Part shown: one piece after another, positions 1 through 8,554 of the stretch
Layout of the letters: each line of letters opens with the position of its first letter
Numbering within the stretch: the stretch's first letter is position 1
From: Pseudomonas putida
GTDB taxonomy: Bacteria; Pseudomonadota; Gammaproteobacteria; Pseudomonadales; Pseudomonadaceae
Direction of reading: 5' to 3'
NCBI RefSeq assembly: GCF_030159595.1
Contig: NZ_BSKJ01000004.1
Coordinates: forward strand, 163,747-227,746
Length of the DNA stretch: 64,000 nt
Made by a program: the position numbers and the translations under genes
Notes under the pieces: generated by a model
What the model saw: only the letters and a program-made list of their open reading frames with translations
Database searches by the model: none
Told to the model about the DNA's origin: nothing

Positions 1-78
1 GTTTGCGATTACAGCGAGGAGGGCTCCACCGATACCTATCAGAGGTGTAGCCCACCATTGCTTCAAGCTAGCTTGCAT
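1..78 (-). CDS. Start of a probable membrane protein (partial, cut by window edge)
   Basis: Only the first 26 codons are in the window. They begin MQASLKQWW and run into a hydrophobic, glycine-rich stretch (TPLIGIGGALLAVIAN) that looks like a first membrane segment. The ATG lies 7 bases after the stop of the class II aldolase gene on the same strand, so it is probably the next gene of that operon. A transporter for the operon's substrate would fit, but the family cannot be identified from this fragment. No strong ribosome site is visible, so translation may depend on coupling to the upstream gene. Confidence 0.5.
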   Translation of the reverse strand, partial: MQASLKQWWATPLIGIGGALLAVIAN

Positions 79-85
79 TTGACGG

Positions 86-721
86 TCACTTAAGTGGGTA
101 GAGACGGCGGATTTCGGCGATGTTCTCCGGCGTCAGCGTCCGGAACTTGTGCTGGAAGATAAGCAAAAACAGCCTTGCTGTAGCTTCAAGTTCTTCTGTC
201 GCGTCGACTGCAGCGCTCAAGCTTGTACCTGCTACAACCGGCCCGTGATGTGCTAAAAGCATGGCGTGATGATTGCTGGAGAACGAGCGTACCGCAGCAG
301 CCAATGCGGGGTCGCCAGGTGCGTAGTAGGGCACTAGAGGTAGCTTCCCGACCCGCATGGCGTAATAGGCGGTAATCGCTGGCAGCAGGTCGTCAGGATC
401 AAGCCCTTCGAGCACTGACACAGCAACTGAGTGAGTCGAGTGAAGATGCACCACTGCGCCGCTATCGGGGCGCTCTTGATACATGGCGAGATGCAGTATC
501 AGCTCCTTCGACGGTTTATCACCGCTAATATGGCGACCATTCCAGTCCAGTTTGCTCAGTCTGGCAGGATCGAGGCGGCCAAGCGCAGAGCCCGTAGGGG
601 TGAGTAGCCAACCATCGTCAAGGCGCACACTGATATTCCCGGTTCCCCCATGAGTCAGCCCTCTGTCGTACATGGATTTACCCAATAGCACGATTTCTTC
701 GCGCTGCCTGTTCTCATTCAT
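86..721 (-). CDS. otnC: Class II aldolase family protein, OtnC-like (3-oxo-tetronate 4-phosphate decarboxylase)
   Basis: This 211-residue class II aldolase/adducin protein has the usual family length. Visible motifs are GNISVR (29-33), the acid E73 in PSKE, the zinc ligands H92 and H94 in VHLHSTHS, and a further histidine in LAHHGP (about 158-159). In the known OtnC family the enzyme decarboxylates 3-oxo-tetronate 4-phosphate to dihydroxyacetone phosphate. The start overlaps the stop of the OtnK-type kinase by 4 bases (ATGA), which indicates tight coupling and supports the OtnC reading over a generic fuculose-phosphate aldolase. The family is certain. The exact substrate is inferred from the kinase next door. 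Confidence 0.85.
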   Translation of the reverse strand: MNENRQREEIVLLGKSMYDRGLTHGGTGNISVRLDDGWLLTPTGSALGRLDPARLSKLDWNGRHISGDKPSKELILHLAMYQERPDSGAVVHLHSTHSVAVSVLEGLDPDDLLPAITAYYAMRVGKLPLVPYYAPGDPALAAAVRSFSSNHHAMLLAHHGPVVAGTSLSAAVDATEELEATARLFLLIFQHKFRTLTPENIAEIRRLYPLK

Positions 722-1989
722 GGTGCTAACTCCAGCGCTTTGGAGAAAAAGTCGCGGGAGCCGAAATTCCCAGATTTCAGCGCAAGGGCTATAGGGTAAT
801 CACCCGTGCCTGTCGTCCAGGGCACGCCTGGGTCGATAGGATCACCTATGCGTAGGGCGGTTATACCTAATGCTCTCACTACAGCCCCGGAGGTTTCTCC
901 TCCGGCGACTACGAAAGCGTTGACTCCCGCGTCTCGTAAGCCCACTGCAATCTGGGACAAGGCGTGCTCAACTATCTCGCCAGCTGCCATGGCGCCTAAG
1001 CATGTCTGAATGTCTTTCACTTCTGCAGGTAATGCGCTTGCGTAAATGAGCACAGGCCCGCCCACAAGCAGAGGCTTTGCCCACGCCAAAGCTTCATTAA
1101 TCTTGTCGTGGTTCTTTGCGAGAAGCAGTGGATCAAGTGCCAGGTATGGCCGGCCAGTGCATTTCCAGTGCTCGACCTGGTCGAGCGTTGCTTTGGAGCA
1201 GCTCCCCGACAGCACCGCTGCATATCCATCAACGTGTGAAGTGAGCGATGCTGCGCAAGTATCAGCGAGCAAACCCCGTCGTTGGAAGTTGCCCGGAAGC
1301 CCCATAGCGACACCAGATCCACCGGTCACAAGCACATGGTCGCTGGCTGCCTCACCTATTACCTGAAGATCATGGTTGCTGATTGCATCGACGACCGCAT
1401 AGGTGAAGCCATCTTCTTGCGCGTTGGCGAATGCCTGGCGCACAGCTTCGGCGCCCTGTTGGATAACGGAATGATTGATCAAGCCAACCTTTCGCGCGGT
1501 CTGCTGTTGGAGCACGCGCACAACGTTGCTATCGGTCATCGGCGTAAGTGGGTGGTCGCGCATACTGGACTCGCTGAGCAGCGTTTCACCCACGAACAAA
1601 TGGCCGTTGTACAGCGTTCGATGATTTTCGGGGAAAGCCGGGCATACTAGTGCGAATGAGAGGCCGAGGGCGTCAATCAGTGCATCTGCGATGGGGCCGA
1701 TATTGCCTTGGCTAGTAGAGTCAAAAGTGGAGCAGTATTTGTAAAAATACTGGCGGCAGCCCAGCTTTCGGAGCCACGCAAGCGCAGCTAGCGACTCGTC
1801 GACTGCTTCGTCGGGTGGCATCGTTCTTGTTTTAAGTGCAATAACCACGGCATCGACGTTCGCATCGAGCGGCGTTTGAGGTACACCGATCACTAGCACA
1901 GTCCGCAACCCACTCCTGACCAGCATGCTTGCGAGGTCTGTTGCGCCTGTGAAATCGTCAGCAATGCAGCCCAGTAATACTTGACTCAA
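718..1989 (-). CDS. otnK: Four-carbon acid sugar kinase, OtnK-like (3-oxo-tetronate kinase)
   Basis: The N-terminus carries the family signature CIADDFTGATDLA, and glycine-rich segments (TGGSGVAMGLPG and, near the C-terminus, VAGGETSGAVV) match the two-domain DUF1537 kinase fold. Members phosphorylate four-carbon oxo-acids such as 3-oxo-tetronate at O4 using ATP. I chose a TTG start at 1989: a full GGAGG lies 8 bases upstream (1998-2002) and the protein then begins close to the conserved core, as in relatives. An ATG at 2010 in the same frame has a poorer ribosome site. The gene follows the LeuB-family dehydrogenase and overlaps the aldolase by 4 bases. The direct substrate has not been shown by the sequence. 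Confidence 0.85.
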   Translation of the reverse strand: MSQVLLGCIADDFTGATDLASMLVRSGLRTVLVIGVPQTPLDANVDAVVIALKTRTMPPDEAVDESLAALAWLRKLGCRQYFYKYCSTFDSTSQGNIGPIADALIDALGLSFALVCPAFPENHRTLYNGHLFVGETLLSESSMRDHPLTPMTDSNVVRVLQQQTARKVGLINHSVIQQGAEAVRQAFANAQEDGFTYAVVDAISNHDLQVIGEAASDHVLVTGGSGVAMGLPGNFQRRGLLADTCAASLTSHVDGYAAVLSGSCSKATLDQVEHWKCTGRPYLALDPLLLAKNHDKINEALAWAKPLLVGGPVLIYASALPAEVKDIQTCLGAMAAGEIVEHALSQIAVGLRDAGVNAFVVAGGETSGAVVRALGITALRIGDPIDPGVPWTTGTGDYPIALALKSGNFGSRDFFSKALELAP

Positions 1990-2105
1990 AGCCCAATCCT
2001 CCAATGCCATGCTCAAGCGCTCACGGCTTGAGTCAAGGCGTAGGTAAGTAAATGGAGCGCCGCTTCCTCCCGTACTGGCGCACCCTCGTGTGCAACATCG
2101 TTCTG

Positions 2106-3176
2106 CTAGCCAGAGATGGCCTGCGCGACGGCCGTGCCAAAGGCACGGCACCCGAGTTGGCCACCCAAGTCAGCGGTGCGGTTGGAGGGGGTTTCCAATA
2201 TGGCGTCTACCGCTTGCTCCATCGCTGTACCTGCTTCATGCAGCACCGGCACACGATGATGCTCCCCCATCCACTGGAGTAGCATTGCAACCGAGAGGAT
2301 CATCGAAACCGGGTTAGCGACATCCTTGCCTGCAATGTCGGGTGCTGAGCCGTGCTGGGCTTGAGCGCAGCAGTGGCTATCACTGGCCATGATCGAACCC
2401 GCTAGGCCGAGGCTGCCGGACAGCTCGCTAGCCAGATCGCTGATGATGTCCCCGTAGAAATTCGTCGCAACCACTACGTCGAAGCGCTCGGGGTTACGCA
2501 CCAGATGAGCCGTTGACGCATCGACCAGCAGGTCGTCGAGCTCGACCAGGGGAAACTCTTGGGCGACATGGCGAACGCATTCCAGGAACAATCCATCGGT
2601 CATGTGAAAGCTATTGGCTTTGTGAATAGCGGTCACTTTACGGTTGCGCTTCATCGCTAACTCGAAGGCGCGACGGGCTATGCGTTCGCTGCAATGTCGC
2701 GTGATTTTGCGGGTTGAGAGTGCCATGTCAGGGGATGGCATGACCTCACCCCAGCCACGAGACATGTTGCGGTCAGGATAGAACCCTTCGGTGGCCTCTC
2801 GCATGATCACCAGGTTCATCGCCTTGCCCGGCTTCATGTTCGATTCAATAAACGGGCGTGTGCGTGCTGGGCGCACATTGGCGTAGAGATCCAGCCCGAT
2901 GCGAAATCCTGCTGAGACGTTGCGACCACCTTTTTCTGGCGCCGGGTAATCAGCGTGGGACTGGGTACCTAGGATTATTCCGTCATAGGTTTTCGCTTTT
3001 TCGAGCACCTCATCTCGCAGGGTAGTGCCGTATTTGTCCAGGCTCACAAAGCCTACGTCGTCGTAGTCGAAGTGAAGACCGAGATTGAATTTCTGATTGG
3101 TAGCGTGCAGTACGCGCATCGAGGATTCAATGATTTCGGGGCCAATGCCATCGCAGGGAAGTACCAAAATCCGCAT
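2106..3176 (-). CDS. Isocitrate/isopropylmalate dehydrogenase family protein (decarboxylating hydroxyacid dehydrogenase)
   Basis: This 356-residue protein has the landmarks of the LeuB/isocitrate/tartrate dehydrogenase family: DGIGPEI near the N-terminus, YANVRP (substrate arginine region), a lysine in TAIHKANS, the metal-binding aspartates in FYGDIISDLASE, and the cofactor loop HGSAPDIAGKDVANP. The family oxidises a 2-hydroxy acid with NAD(P) and often decarboxylates the product. The ATG at 3176 is preceded by AAGGAGAG. It is the promoter-proximal gene of a run with the kinase and aldolase, so it probably makes the oxo-acid they use. It is clearly not housekeeping LeuB, since no leuC/leuD neighbours are present. 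Tartrate dehydrogenase is one alternative. Confidence 0.8.
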   Translation of the reverse strand: MRILVLPCDGIGPEIIESSMRVLHATNQKFNLGLHFDYDDVGFVSLDKYGTTLRDEVLEKAKTYDGIILGTQSHADYPAPEKGGRNVSAGFRIGLDLYANVRPARTRPFIESNMKPGKAMNLVIMREATEGFYPDRNMSRGWGEVMPSPDMALSTRKITRHCSERIARRAFELAMKRNRKVTAIHKANSFHMTDGLFLECVRHVAQEFPLVELDDLLVDASTAHLVRNPERFDVVVATNFYGDIISDLASELSGSLGLAGSIMASDSHCCAQAQHGSAPDIAGKDVANPVSMILSVAMLLQWMGEHHRVPVLHEAGTAMEQAVDAILETPSNRTADLGGQLGCRAFGTAVAQAISG

Positions 3177-3389
3177 CACACTCTCCTTGAGCCAATAGGT
3201 AAAAGTCCAGCAGAACAAGCGGCTTTTGCATGCCTTCGGCATGTTCCAAGCGCGAAGGGGGCCTGCTCGCTTCTCGCAGACAAGCCAAATTCACCGAATA
3301 GGTTTTGGCTTCGCACGATTGCATTTTATTGCATTCAAATCCAATATGTGCAAGATTTGATTTTCCACTGACAAAACCAGAGCTGCCCA

Positions 3390-3677
3390 ATGAGCGAAAA
3401 AACCACGGATTTATGCGACCGAGTGGGTACAAGGGCCAAAGCCCTCGCTGATCAGGGTTGGGCGGGTGTGTTGGTAAACGGATTTGTTCGCGATAAGGGT
3501 GTGCTGAAGACATTGCCGCTTGGCATCAGAGCGCTTGGGGTCATCCCGATCAAGTCGGTGAAGCGTGATGAAGGGCAGATCGGATTGAGCATCAGATTTG
3601 CAGGTCAGCTCATACAGCCCGGCGACATGATTTTTGTCGACGAGGATTGCATTGTGATTTTGAGCGAGGAATGTTGA
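3390..3677 (+). pseudogene. RraA-family protein with an internal in-frame deletion (95 residues)
   Basis: The encoded protein starts like RraA / 4-hydroxy-4-methyl-2-oxoglutarate aldolase (MSEKTTDLCDR) and ends like it: GWAGVLVNGFVRDKG, then LGVIPIKSVKRDEGQ, then FAGQLIQPGDMIFVDEDCIVI. Full-length relatives are about 160 residues. The middle, including the glycine-rich VVDGGG loop and the first active-site segment, is absent, so the N-terminal tip is joined directly to the C-terminal half without loss of frame. The Arg-Asp pair (VRD) that binds substrate and metal remains. The reading frame is intact and the next gene starts in its stop codon (TGATG), so it is still translated. A working aldolase is unlikely; a short accessory protein is possible. 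Confidence 0.65.
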
Positions 3678-4375
3678 TGAGCGCGAATGCTGTAGGCCGA
3701 AAACGTATTTTCCTAATTCATGCAACGCCCTTGGCGGTGCCTCCAATCACCGATGCATTTGCTCGCCTTTGGCCTGAGGCGGAGCTCTGCAATCTACTGG
3801 AGGATTCACTCTCCAGGGACGTGAGTGTCGCAGGCCGCGTTACACCTGCGTTGGAGGGACGCTTCTTGAGCCTTGCGCGTTATGCGCAATCTGCAGGGGC
3901 AGATGCAATCCTGTTCACCTGCTCTGCTTTCGGAGGCGCCATAGATTTGTGCAAAGCCGCCCTCTCTATTCCGGTGCTTAAACCTAATGAAGCCATGCTA
4001 GAGGAAGCCTTGAGTTATGGCTCGCGAATTGCGCTCTTGGCCACATTTGCGCCATCTATCAGTTCCATCACAGAGGAAATCATGGAGGCAGCTGAGCGCT
4101 GCCAGCTGAAGGTTCGTGTCCAATCTGCCTCTGCGCCGGCAGCTATGGCAGCGCTCCAGGCTGGCGATATAGCGAGGCATGACCAATTGGTGAGTGAAAA
4201 AATTGCCTCGATCGCCGACGCAGACGTGATTTGTCTTGCTCAATTTTCTATGACCACAGCGGCGTCGCGCTGCATGAGCCTTACCGATAGGCCCGTGCTA
4301 ACCACTCCAGAGAGTGCGGTCAGGAAGCTCCGTCATATCTTGGGGGAGGGCGATCAAAACCGTGATCTCCTCTAG
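3677..4375 (+). CDS. Asp/Glu/hydantoin racemase superfamily protein
   Basis: This protein of about 232 residues has a first catalytic-type cysteine in LFTCSAFGG and a second candidate in DADVICLAQF, matching the two-cysteine arrangement of the Asp/Glu racemase, maleate isomerase and arylmalonate decarboxylase superfamily. The ATG at 3677 overlaps the RraA-like stop codon and has GAGGA 7 bases upstream, so the two genes are co-translated. The pair is divergent from the dehydrogenase-kinase-aldolase operon. By context it may isomerise or racemise a dicarboxylic or hydroxy-acid substrate of that route. The specific reaction cannot be read from the sequence. Confidence 0.75.
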   Translation: MSANAVGRKRIFLIHATPLAVPPITDAFARLWPEAELCNLLEDSLSRDVSVAGRVTPALEGRFLSLARYAQSAGADAILFTCSAFGGAIDLCKAALSIPVLKPNEAMLEEALSYGSRIALLATFAPSISSITEEIMEAAERCQLKVRVQSASAPAAMAALQAGDIARHDQLVSEKIASIADADVICLAQFSMTTAASRCMSLTDRPVLTTPESAVRKLRHILGEGDQNRDLL

Positions 4376-4466
4376 GGAAAGCCCCTAAAAAATGTGCAGC
4401 TGCCTAGGCCTGGAAGAAAACGGCTCGGCCTGTAAAAGCACCGAGCCTAAGAGGGATGCAGTTACA

Positions 4467-5315
4467 TCAAAGGAGCTTGAACCCTTTTTCGATGACCATG
4501 TCGCGGAGGTCTTTACGGCCACCCATGTATTCCATACTGGTCATGGAGTTGTGCAGAGCCCCTTTCCAGGTCTTCGGTGTCATTTTCTGCTGCGTGCGGA
4601 AGTCTTGGCTTGCCTGCTCATAGCCGTCCATGTAGTCACGGTAGCCTTCTTGGTTGTAACGGTTGTAGTGCAGAACTAAAGGTTGAGCAGGGCGTGGGCG
4701 GATCGCACTGGTGCGGCCTGGATCAGGATGACCCAGAGCCATGCCGAAGCTCACGAAAGCGTGCTCTGGCAGGTTGATGATATCGGCAAGATCCTTGGCA
4801 ATGTTGCGCATGACCCCTAAGAACACGATACCCAGACCCATCGACTCGGCTGCCAACGAAGCATTTTGCGCCGCAAGTGTGGCGTCGACAGATGCCATCA
4901 GGAACGAGTCGAGGTAATCCAGAACGAACGGATCATCACCCAGCTCGCGGGTAATGCCTGCCGAGCGAGAAGCGTCTGCGATCCAGAGGAGAAGTGCCGG
5001 TGCTTCCAGGATCCAGGGGATACGGTCAACTTTCACTTCACGAGCAAGGGTGTCATGAATTTCTTTTTTGAGGGCCACATCAGTGACTGCTACCAAGCTC
5101 CACTGGTTGAGAGCGGAGGAGGTGGAGGCAGACTGAGCGGCAGCCACCATCGTCTCGATGGTACCTTCAGGCAGCGCGTCTGGAAGGAACGTCCGGACTG
5201 ACTTGTGACGCAACATGGCCTCAACGACGGGGGTCATGATGATTTTTTCAGGTTTGACCTGGTTACCATAGCGTTGCTGAACCAAGTCAGCTTGTGCGTG
5301 ATTAAGCTCAGTCAT
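4467..5315 (-). CDS. Nitroreductase-family flavoprotein
   Basis: The 282-residue protein shows the nitroreductase N-terminal FMN motif (RHKSVRTFLPD, followed by NQWSLVAV), an internal MASVDATLAAQN helix and the GLGIVFLGVMRN segment typical of NfsA/Frp-like NAD(P)H-dependent FMN oxidoreductases. A C-terminal tail after about residue 230 extends the fold. Members reduce quinones, nitro compounds or flavins in the cytoplasm. I placed the start at ATG 5315, which has AGGAG upstream; longer open sequence lies in the intergenic region. It is divergent from a LysR gene that begins about 120 bases away and probably controls it. Confidence 0.85.
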   Translation of the reverse strand: MTELNHAQADLVQQRYGNQVKPEKIIMTPVVEAMLRHKSVRTFLPDALPEGTIETMVAAAQSASTSSALNQWSLVAVTDVALKKEIHDTLAREVKVDRIPWILEAPALLLWIADASRSAGITRELGDDPFVLDYLDSFLMASVDATLAAQNASLAAESMGLGIVFLGVMRNIAKDLADIINLPEHAFVSFGMALGHPDPGRTSAIRPRPAQPLVLHYNRYNQEGYRDYMDGYEQASQDFRTQQKMTPKTWKGALHNSMTSMEYMGGRKDLRDMVIEKGFKLL

Positions 5316-5437
5316 CTGAGGTCTCCTAGTAAGAGTGGCCACAGAATAGCGCTCTAAAAGGCCAAGATAATCCACCAAAAGCCGACTACATAATTCACCT
5401 GTGTGGACAATCAATGTGATAGGAATAATATCTGGAG

Positions 5438-6331
5438 ATGGATCATTTAACGTCAATTCGCGCATTCCAACGGATCGTGGAGACTCGCTCATTCACCAAG
5501 GCGGCGGCTCATTTGGGCATGCCACGCTCCTCCGTGAGCAAGGCTTTGCAAGAGCTTGAGCAACACCTCGGCACCAAGCTGTTGCAGCGCACTACTCGCG
5601 CGGTCACGCTGACGATGGAGGGGGCTGAGTATTATCGAAAGGTCAGCCAATTGGTTGCTCGACTAGACGAAGCTGAGATCAACCTGCGTGATATGGGGGC
5701 TGCTTCTCGTGGAAGGCTTCGCGTCGATATGCATTCGTCGCTGGCTCAATTCATTTTGATTCCACTGTTGAGCGAGTTCAGGGGGCGTCACCCTCAGATC
5801 CAATTGGCGCTCGGGATCAGTGACCGCCCTGTGAATCTGATTGAGGAAGGTGTCGACTGCGTGATTCGTGCTGGTCAGTTAGCAGATTCCTCGTTGGTGG
5901 CGAAGACTCTTTTCAAGGACAAACTGGTGACCTGCGCGAGTCCAGGTTATCTGGAGCAATACGGTATACCAGCAACCCCATCAGACCTGGACAATCACTT
6001 GCTCGTCGGTTACTTCAGTGCCTCGAACGGTGAGGTCTGGCCTTTACGTTTTCGCAAGCGCGGAGGAGAACACCTCATCTCTCGTTACGATGTCGCTGCG
6101 AATGACAGTGCCAGTCAGATTAGTATGTTGGTGAATGGTCTTGGTATTGGACAGACACATGCCACTGTAGCGGCTCATCTTTTTGAGACAGGAGCGCTCG
6201 TCCCGATCCTCGAAGATCACACCAACGCCAATATCCCAATCTCGGTCATTTACCCCCCAAACAAACAGTTGAATGCTCGCGTGCGCTTGTTCGTTGATTG
6301 GATCGTTGAGCGTCTTTCCGAGCATCCATGA
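5438..6331 (+). CDS. LysR-family transcriptional regulator
   Basis: This 297-residue protein begins with a canonical LysR helix-turn-helix (RSFTKAAAHLGMPRSSVSKA, then LQRTTRAVTLT) and continues into a periplasmic-binding-like effector domain (VDMHSSLAQFILIPLL, LALGISDRP, DCVIRAGQL). The wording of the recognition helix and of DCVIRAG places it in the large CrgA-like clade, whose members usually regulate a divergent oxidoreductase. The nitroreductase is transcribed away from the same intergenic region, so it is the obvious target. The effector is unknown. It is the last gene of the AT-richer left part of the window. Confidence 0.9.
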   Translation: MDHLTSIRAFQRIVETRSFTKAAAHLGMPRSSVSKALQELEQHLGTKLLQRTTRAVTLTMEGAEYYRKVSQLVARLDEAEINLRDMGAASRGRLRVDMHSSLAQFILIPLLSEFRGRHPQIQLALGISDRPVNLIEEGVDCVIRAGQLADSSLVAKTLFKDKLVTCASPGYLEQYGIPATPSDLDNHLLVGYFSASNGEVWPLRFRKRGGEHLISRYDVAANDSASQISMLVNGLGIGQTHATVAAHLFETGALVPILEDHTNANIPISVIYPPNKQLNARVRLFVDWIVERLSEHP

Positions 6332-6536
6332 CGAGGAGAGGGGCTTTGATCAAAATCGGGCGGGGGTAAGTGGTTCGTCTAGGAACGCGTTGAAGTCTTG
6401 CATGGGCATGTCTCACTGTTCCACCAATAGGACAAACTAACGCATTTTTGCCTCCTTATCAGCTATTGATCTCCCCGGTAGGATTCTCTCCATCGTGATC
6501 GCCCACTGGCGCGGTCTTCAATCACAGGAGAGTCCC

Positions 6537-7148
6537 ATGAAACTGTTGCACATCGATTCGAGCATCCTGGGCGACAATTCCGCCTCCCGCCAACTGAGCC
6601 GTGAAGTGGTCGAGGCCTGGAAAGCCGCCGACCCGAGCGTAGAAGTGGTTTACCGTGACCTGGCCGCTGACGCCATCGCCCACTTTTCCGCCGCCACTTT
6701 GGTTGCTGCTGGTACCCCGGAAGACATGCGCGATGCTGCCCAGGCGTTCGAAGCCAAGCTGAGCGCAGAAACCCTGGAAGAATTCCTGGCCGCTGATGCT
6801 GTGGTCATTGGCGCGCCGATGTACAACTTCACCGTGCCGACCCAGCTCAAGGCCTGGATCGACCGCGTGGCCGTTGCTGGCAAGACCTTCCGCTACACCG
6901 AAGCGGGCCCGGAAGGCCTGTGCGGCAACAAGAAAGTGGTGTTGGTTTCCACCGCCGGTGGTCTGCACGCAGGCCAGCCGACAGGCGCTGGGCATGAAGA
7001 CTTCCTGAAAGTGTTCCTGGGCTTTATCGGTGTCACTGACCTGGAAATTGTCCGCGCCCATGGCCTGGCCTATGGCCCGGAGCAGCGCAGCCAGGCAATT
7101 GACGCTGCACAAGCGCAGATTGCCAACGAGCTGTTTGCAGCTGCCTGA
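6537..7148 (+). CDS. azoR: FMN-dependent NADH:quinone oxidoreductase / azoreductase
   Basis: This 203-residue flavodoxin-fold protein matches AzoR in length and motifs: [15 protein letters not shown] (phosphate loop for FMN), [18 protein letters not shown] (the isoalloxazine-contacting signature), and STAGG. It uses NADH to reduce quinones and azo dyes in the cytoplasm. The ATG at 6537 has AGGAG 6 bases upstream. It converges with the NDH-2-like gene. The strong GC bias begins here. Confidence 0.93.
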   Translation: MKLLHIDSSILGDNSASRQLSREVVEAWKAADPSVEVVYRDLAADAIAHFSAATLVAAGTPEDMRDAAQAFEAKLSAETLEEFLAADAVVIGAPMYNFTVPTQLKAWIDRVAVAGKTFRYTEAGPEGLCGNKKVVLVSTAGGLHAGQPTGAGHEDFLKVFLGFIGVTDLEIVRAHGLAYGPEQRSQAIDAAQAQIANELFAAA

Positions 7149-7158
7149 TGGTAAACCC

Positions 7159-7176
7159 GGGGCCCGTCAGGGCCCC
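7159..7176. terminator. Hairpin between convergent genes
   Basis: GGGGCCC, a 4-base loop and GGGCCCC form a perfect 7-bp GC stem in the 43-base gap between the convergent azoR and NDH-2-like genes. There is no T-run on either side, so it is a possible rather than a clear intrinsic terminator. Confidence 0.4.
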
Positions 7177-7191
7177 ATTGCCGGCAAGCCG

Positions 7192-8394
7192 TCAGGCGAC
7201 CTGAATACTCGGATCGGCCGCCGCCAAGGCTGCTGCACGATCAGCCGCTGGCGGGTAGATCCACATCGAGTTGATCTGCGATTTAAGCGCTTTGGCCTCG
7301 GCCTTGTCCTCCGGCGGCGCCACCGTACGCTCCCACCCTTCGGTATACACCGCGCCCCAGGCGCCCAGGTCCAGGCAGGTCACATACTTGGGTTGGCTGT
7401 ACGTCATCGGTGCCACGCCAATCAGTTCGGCCGCTGCATTGTTGCCCGCATAGCGCCCCAGTGGAATCGCGTGCTGGCAGGACATCACCGCGTAGTTGCC
7501 AAGCTCATCGCAGGCGGCGTAGGCCACATCACCGGCCGCATATACCGCATCATTACCCTTGACCTTCAGGTTGCCATTCACATGCAAGCGGCCCTGGCGG
7601 TCGCGCTCGCCGCTGATCTGCCCGGTGAGCGGGTTGGCCTTGAATCCCACCGTCCAAACCACCGTACTGGCATCGATGCGCTGACCGTTGTCCAGCAGCA
7701 CGCCGGCAGGGTCTACCGAGGCCACCGTGGCACCGCAGATCCATTCCACGCCTAACGCCTCGGATGCCTGTTCGATGGCTGGGCGAATGCCTTCGCCCAA
7801 GGCTGCACCGATATTTGCAGCGCGGTCGACCACTACCACGCGTAACGCTGCGTCTTCACCAAGGATGTTGCGTAGCCGTGCTGGCAGTTCGGTTGCAGTC
7901 TCGATGCCGGTAAAGCCGCCCCCGGCCACTACCACGGTGTTGCGTGCCGGTGTGTCGGGCTTGTTGGCCAGTGATTTCAGATGGGCTTCCAGGCGTGCGG
8001 CGCTGTCGATCTTGTCGACATCGAAGACGTGCTCGATGCCGACCATGTCAGGCCGGTTGAGCACACTGCCGCAGGCCATGATCAGGCGGTCGTAGGGCAG
8101 GGCGCACTGGGTGCCGCTGGGGGTGCGGTAGCTGACCCGCCGGGCGGCTTCATCTATGTGGAATGCCGTGCCTTGCACGAAGCGGACGTTGACCGCATCG
8201 AACAACGCTTGCAGTGGCGCGGCCATTGTGTGTACGTCTGGTTCGTAGAAGCGTGGGCGCACCTGCAACTCGGCCTGGGGCGCGAGCAAGGTAACCTCGA
8301 TGTCCTTGCTGGCGCTGAGGTCAAGCTGGCGGATGGCGCTGAGTGCGCTCCACAGGCCGGCAAAGCCTGCGCCGATGATCAGGATCTGCTTCAT
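7192..8394 (-). CDS. NAD(P)/FAD-dependent oxidoreductase, NDH-2-like
   Basis: The 400-residue protein has two Rossmann motifs: IIGAGFAGLWSALSA at the N-terminus for FAD and VVVAGGGFTGIETATEL in the middle for NAD(P)H. The second FAD contact is VYAAGDVAYA. This layout is that of type II NADH dehydrogenases and related pyridine nucleotide-disulfide oxidoreductases, which pass electrons to quinones. No C-terminal membrane helix is obvious, so it may be a soluble or peripheral relative rather than a respiratory Ndh. The start at 8394 has AAGGAGC upstream. Its pairing with azoR suggests a quinone or flavin redox role. Confidence 0.8.
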   Translation of the reverse strand: MKQILIIGAGFAGLWSALSAIRQLDLSASKDIEVTLLAPQAELQVRPRFYEPDVHTMAAPLQALFDAVNVRFVQGTAFHIDEAARRVSYRTPSGTQCALPYDRLIMACGSVLNRPDMVGIEHVFDVDKIDSAARLEAHLKSLANKPDTPARNTVVVAGGGFTGIETATELPARLRNILGEDAALRVVVVDRAANIGAALGEGIRPAIEQASEALGVEWICGATVASVDPAGVLLDNGQRIDASTVVWTVGFKANPLTGQISGERDRQGRLHVNGNLKVKGNDAVYAAGDVAYAACDELGNYAVMSCQHAIPLGRYAGNNAAAELIGVAPMTYSQPKYVTCLDLGAWGAVYTEGWERTVAPPEDKAEAKALKSQINSMWIYPPAADRAAALAAADPSIQVA

Positions 8395-8539
8395 GTTTTC
8401 GCTCCTTTTCAAGTTCGGTTAACAAGGTAGACCGTGTTGCGGGTCAACGGTGTTACGAGCGCCTGCAGGAGTGCTTCAGAATGTTGGCGGTGTGATCACC
8501 TGGTTTACCAAGACGGACCGCATTCGCACTTCGCACAGT

Positions 8540-8554
8540 AACAGTGGCACTGTT
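8540..8554. promoter_or_regulatory. Perfect 15-base palindrome upstream of the EamA gene
   Basis: AACAGTG, one base, CACTGTT is a perfect inverted repeat in the 256-base gap between the NDH-2-like gene and the EamA transporter gene, about 100 bases before the latter. It has the size of a dimeric repressor site. No regulator gene is adjacent, so its protein is unknown. Confidence 0.35.
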
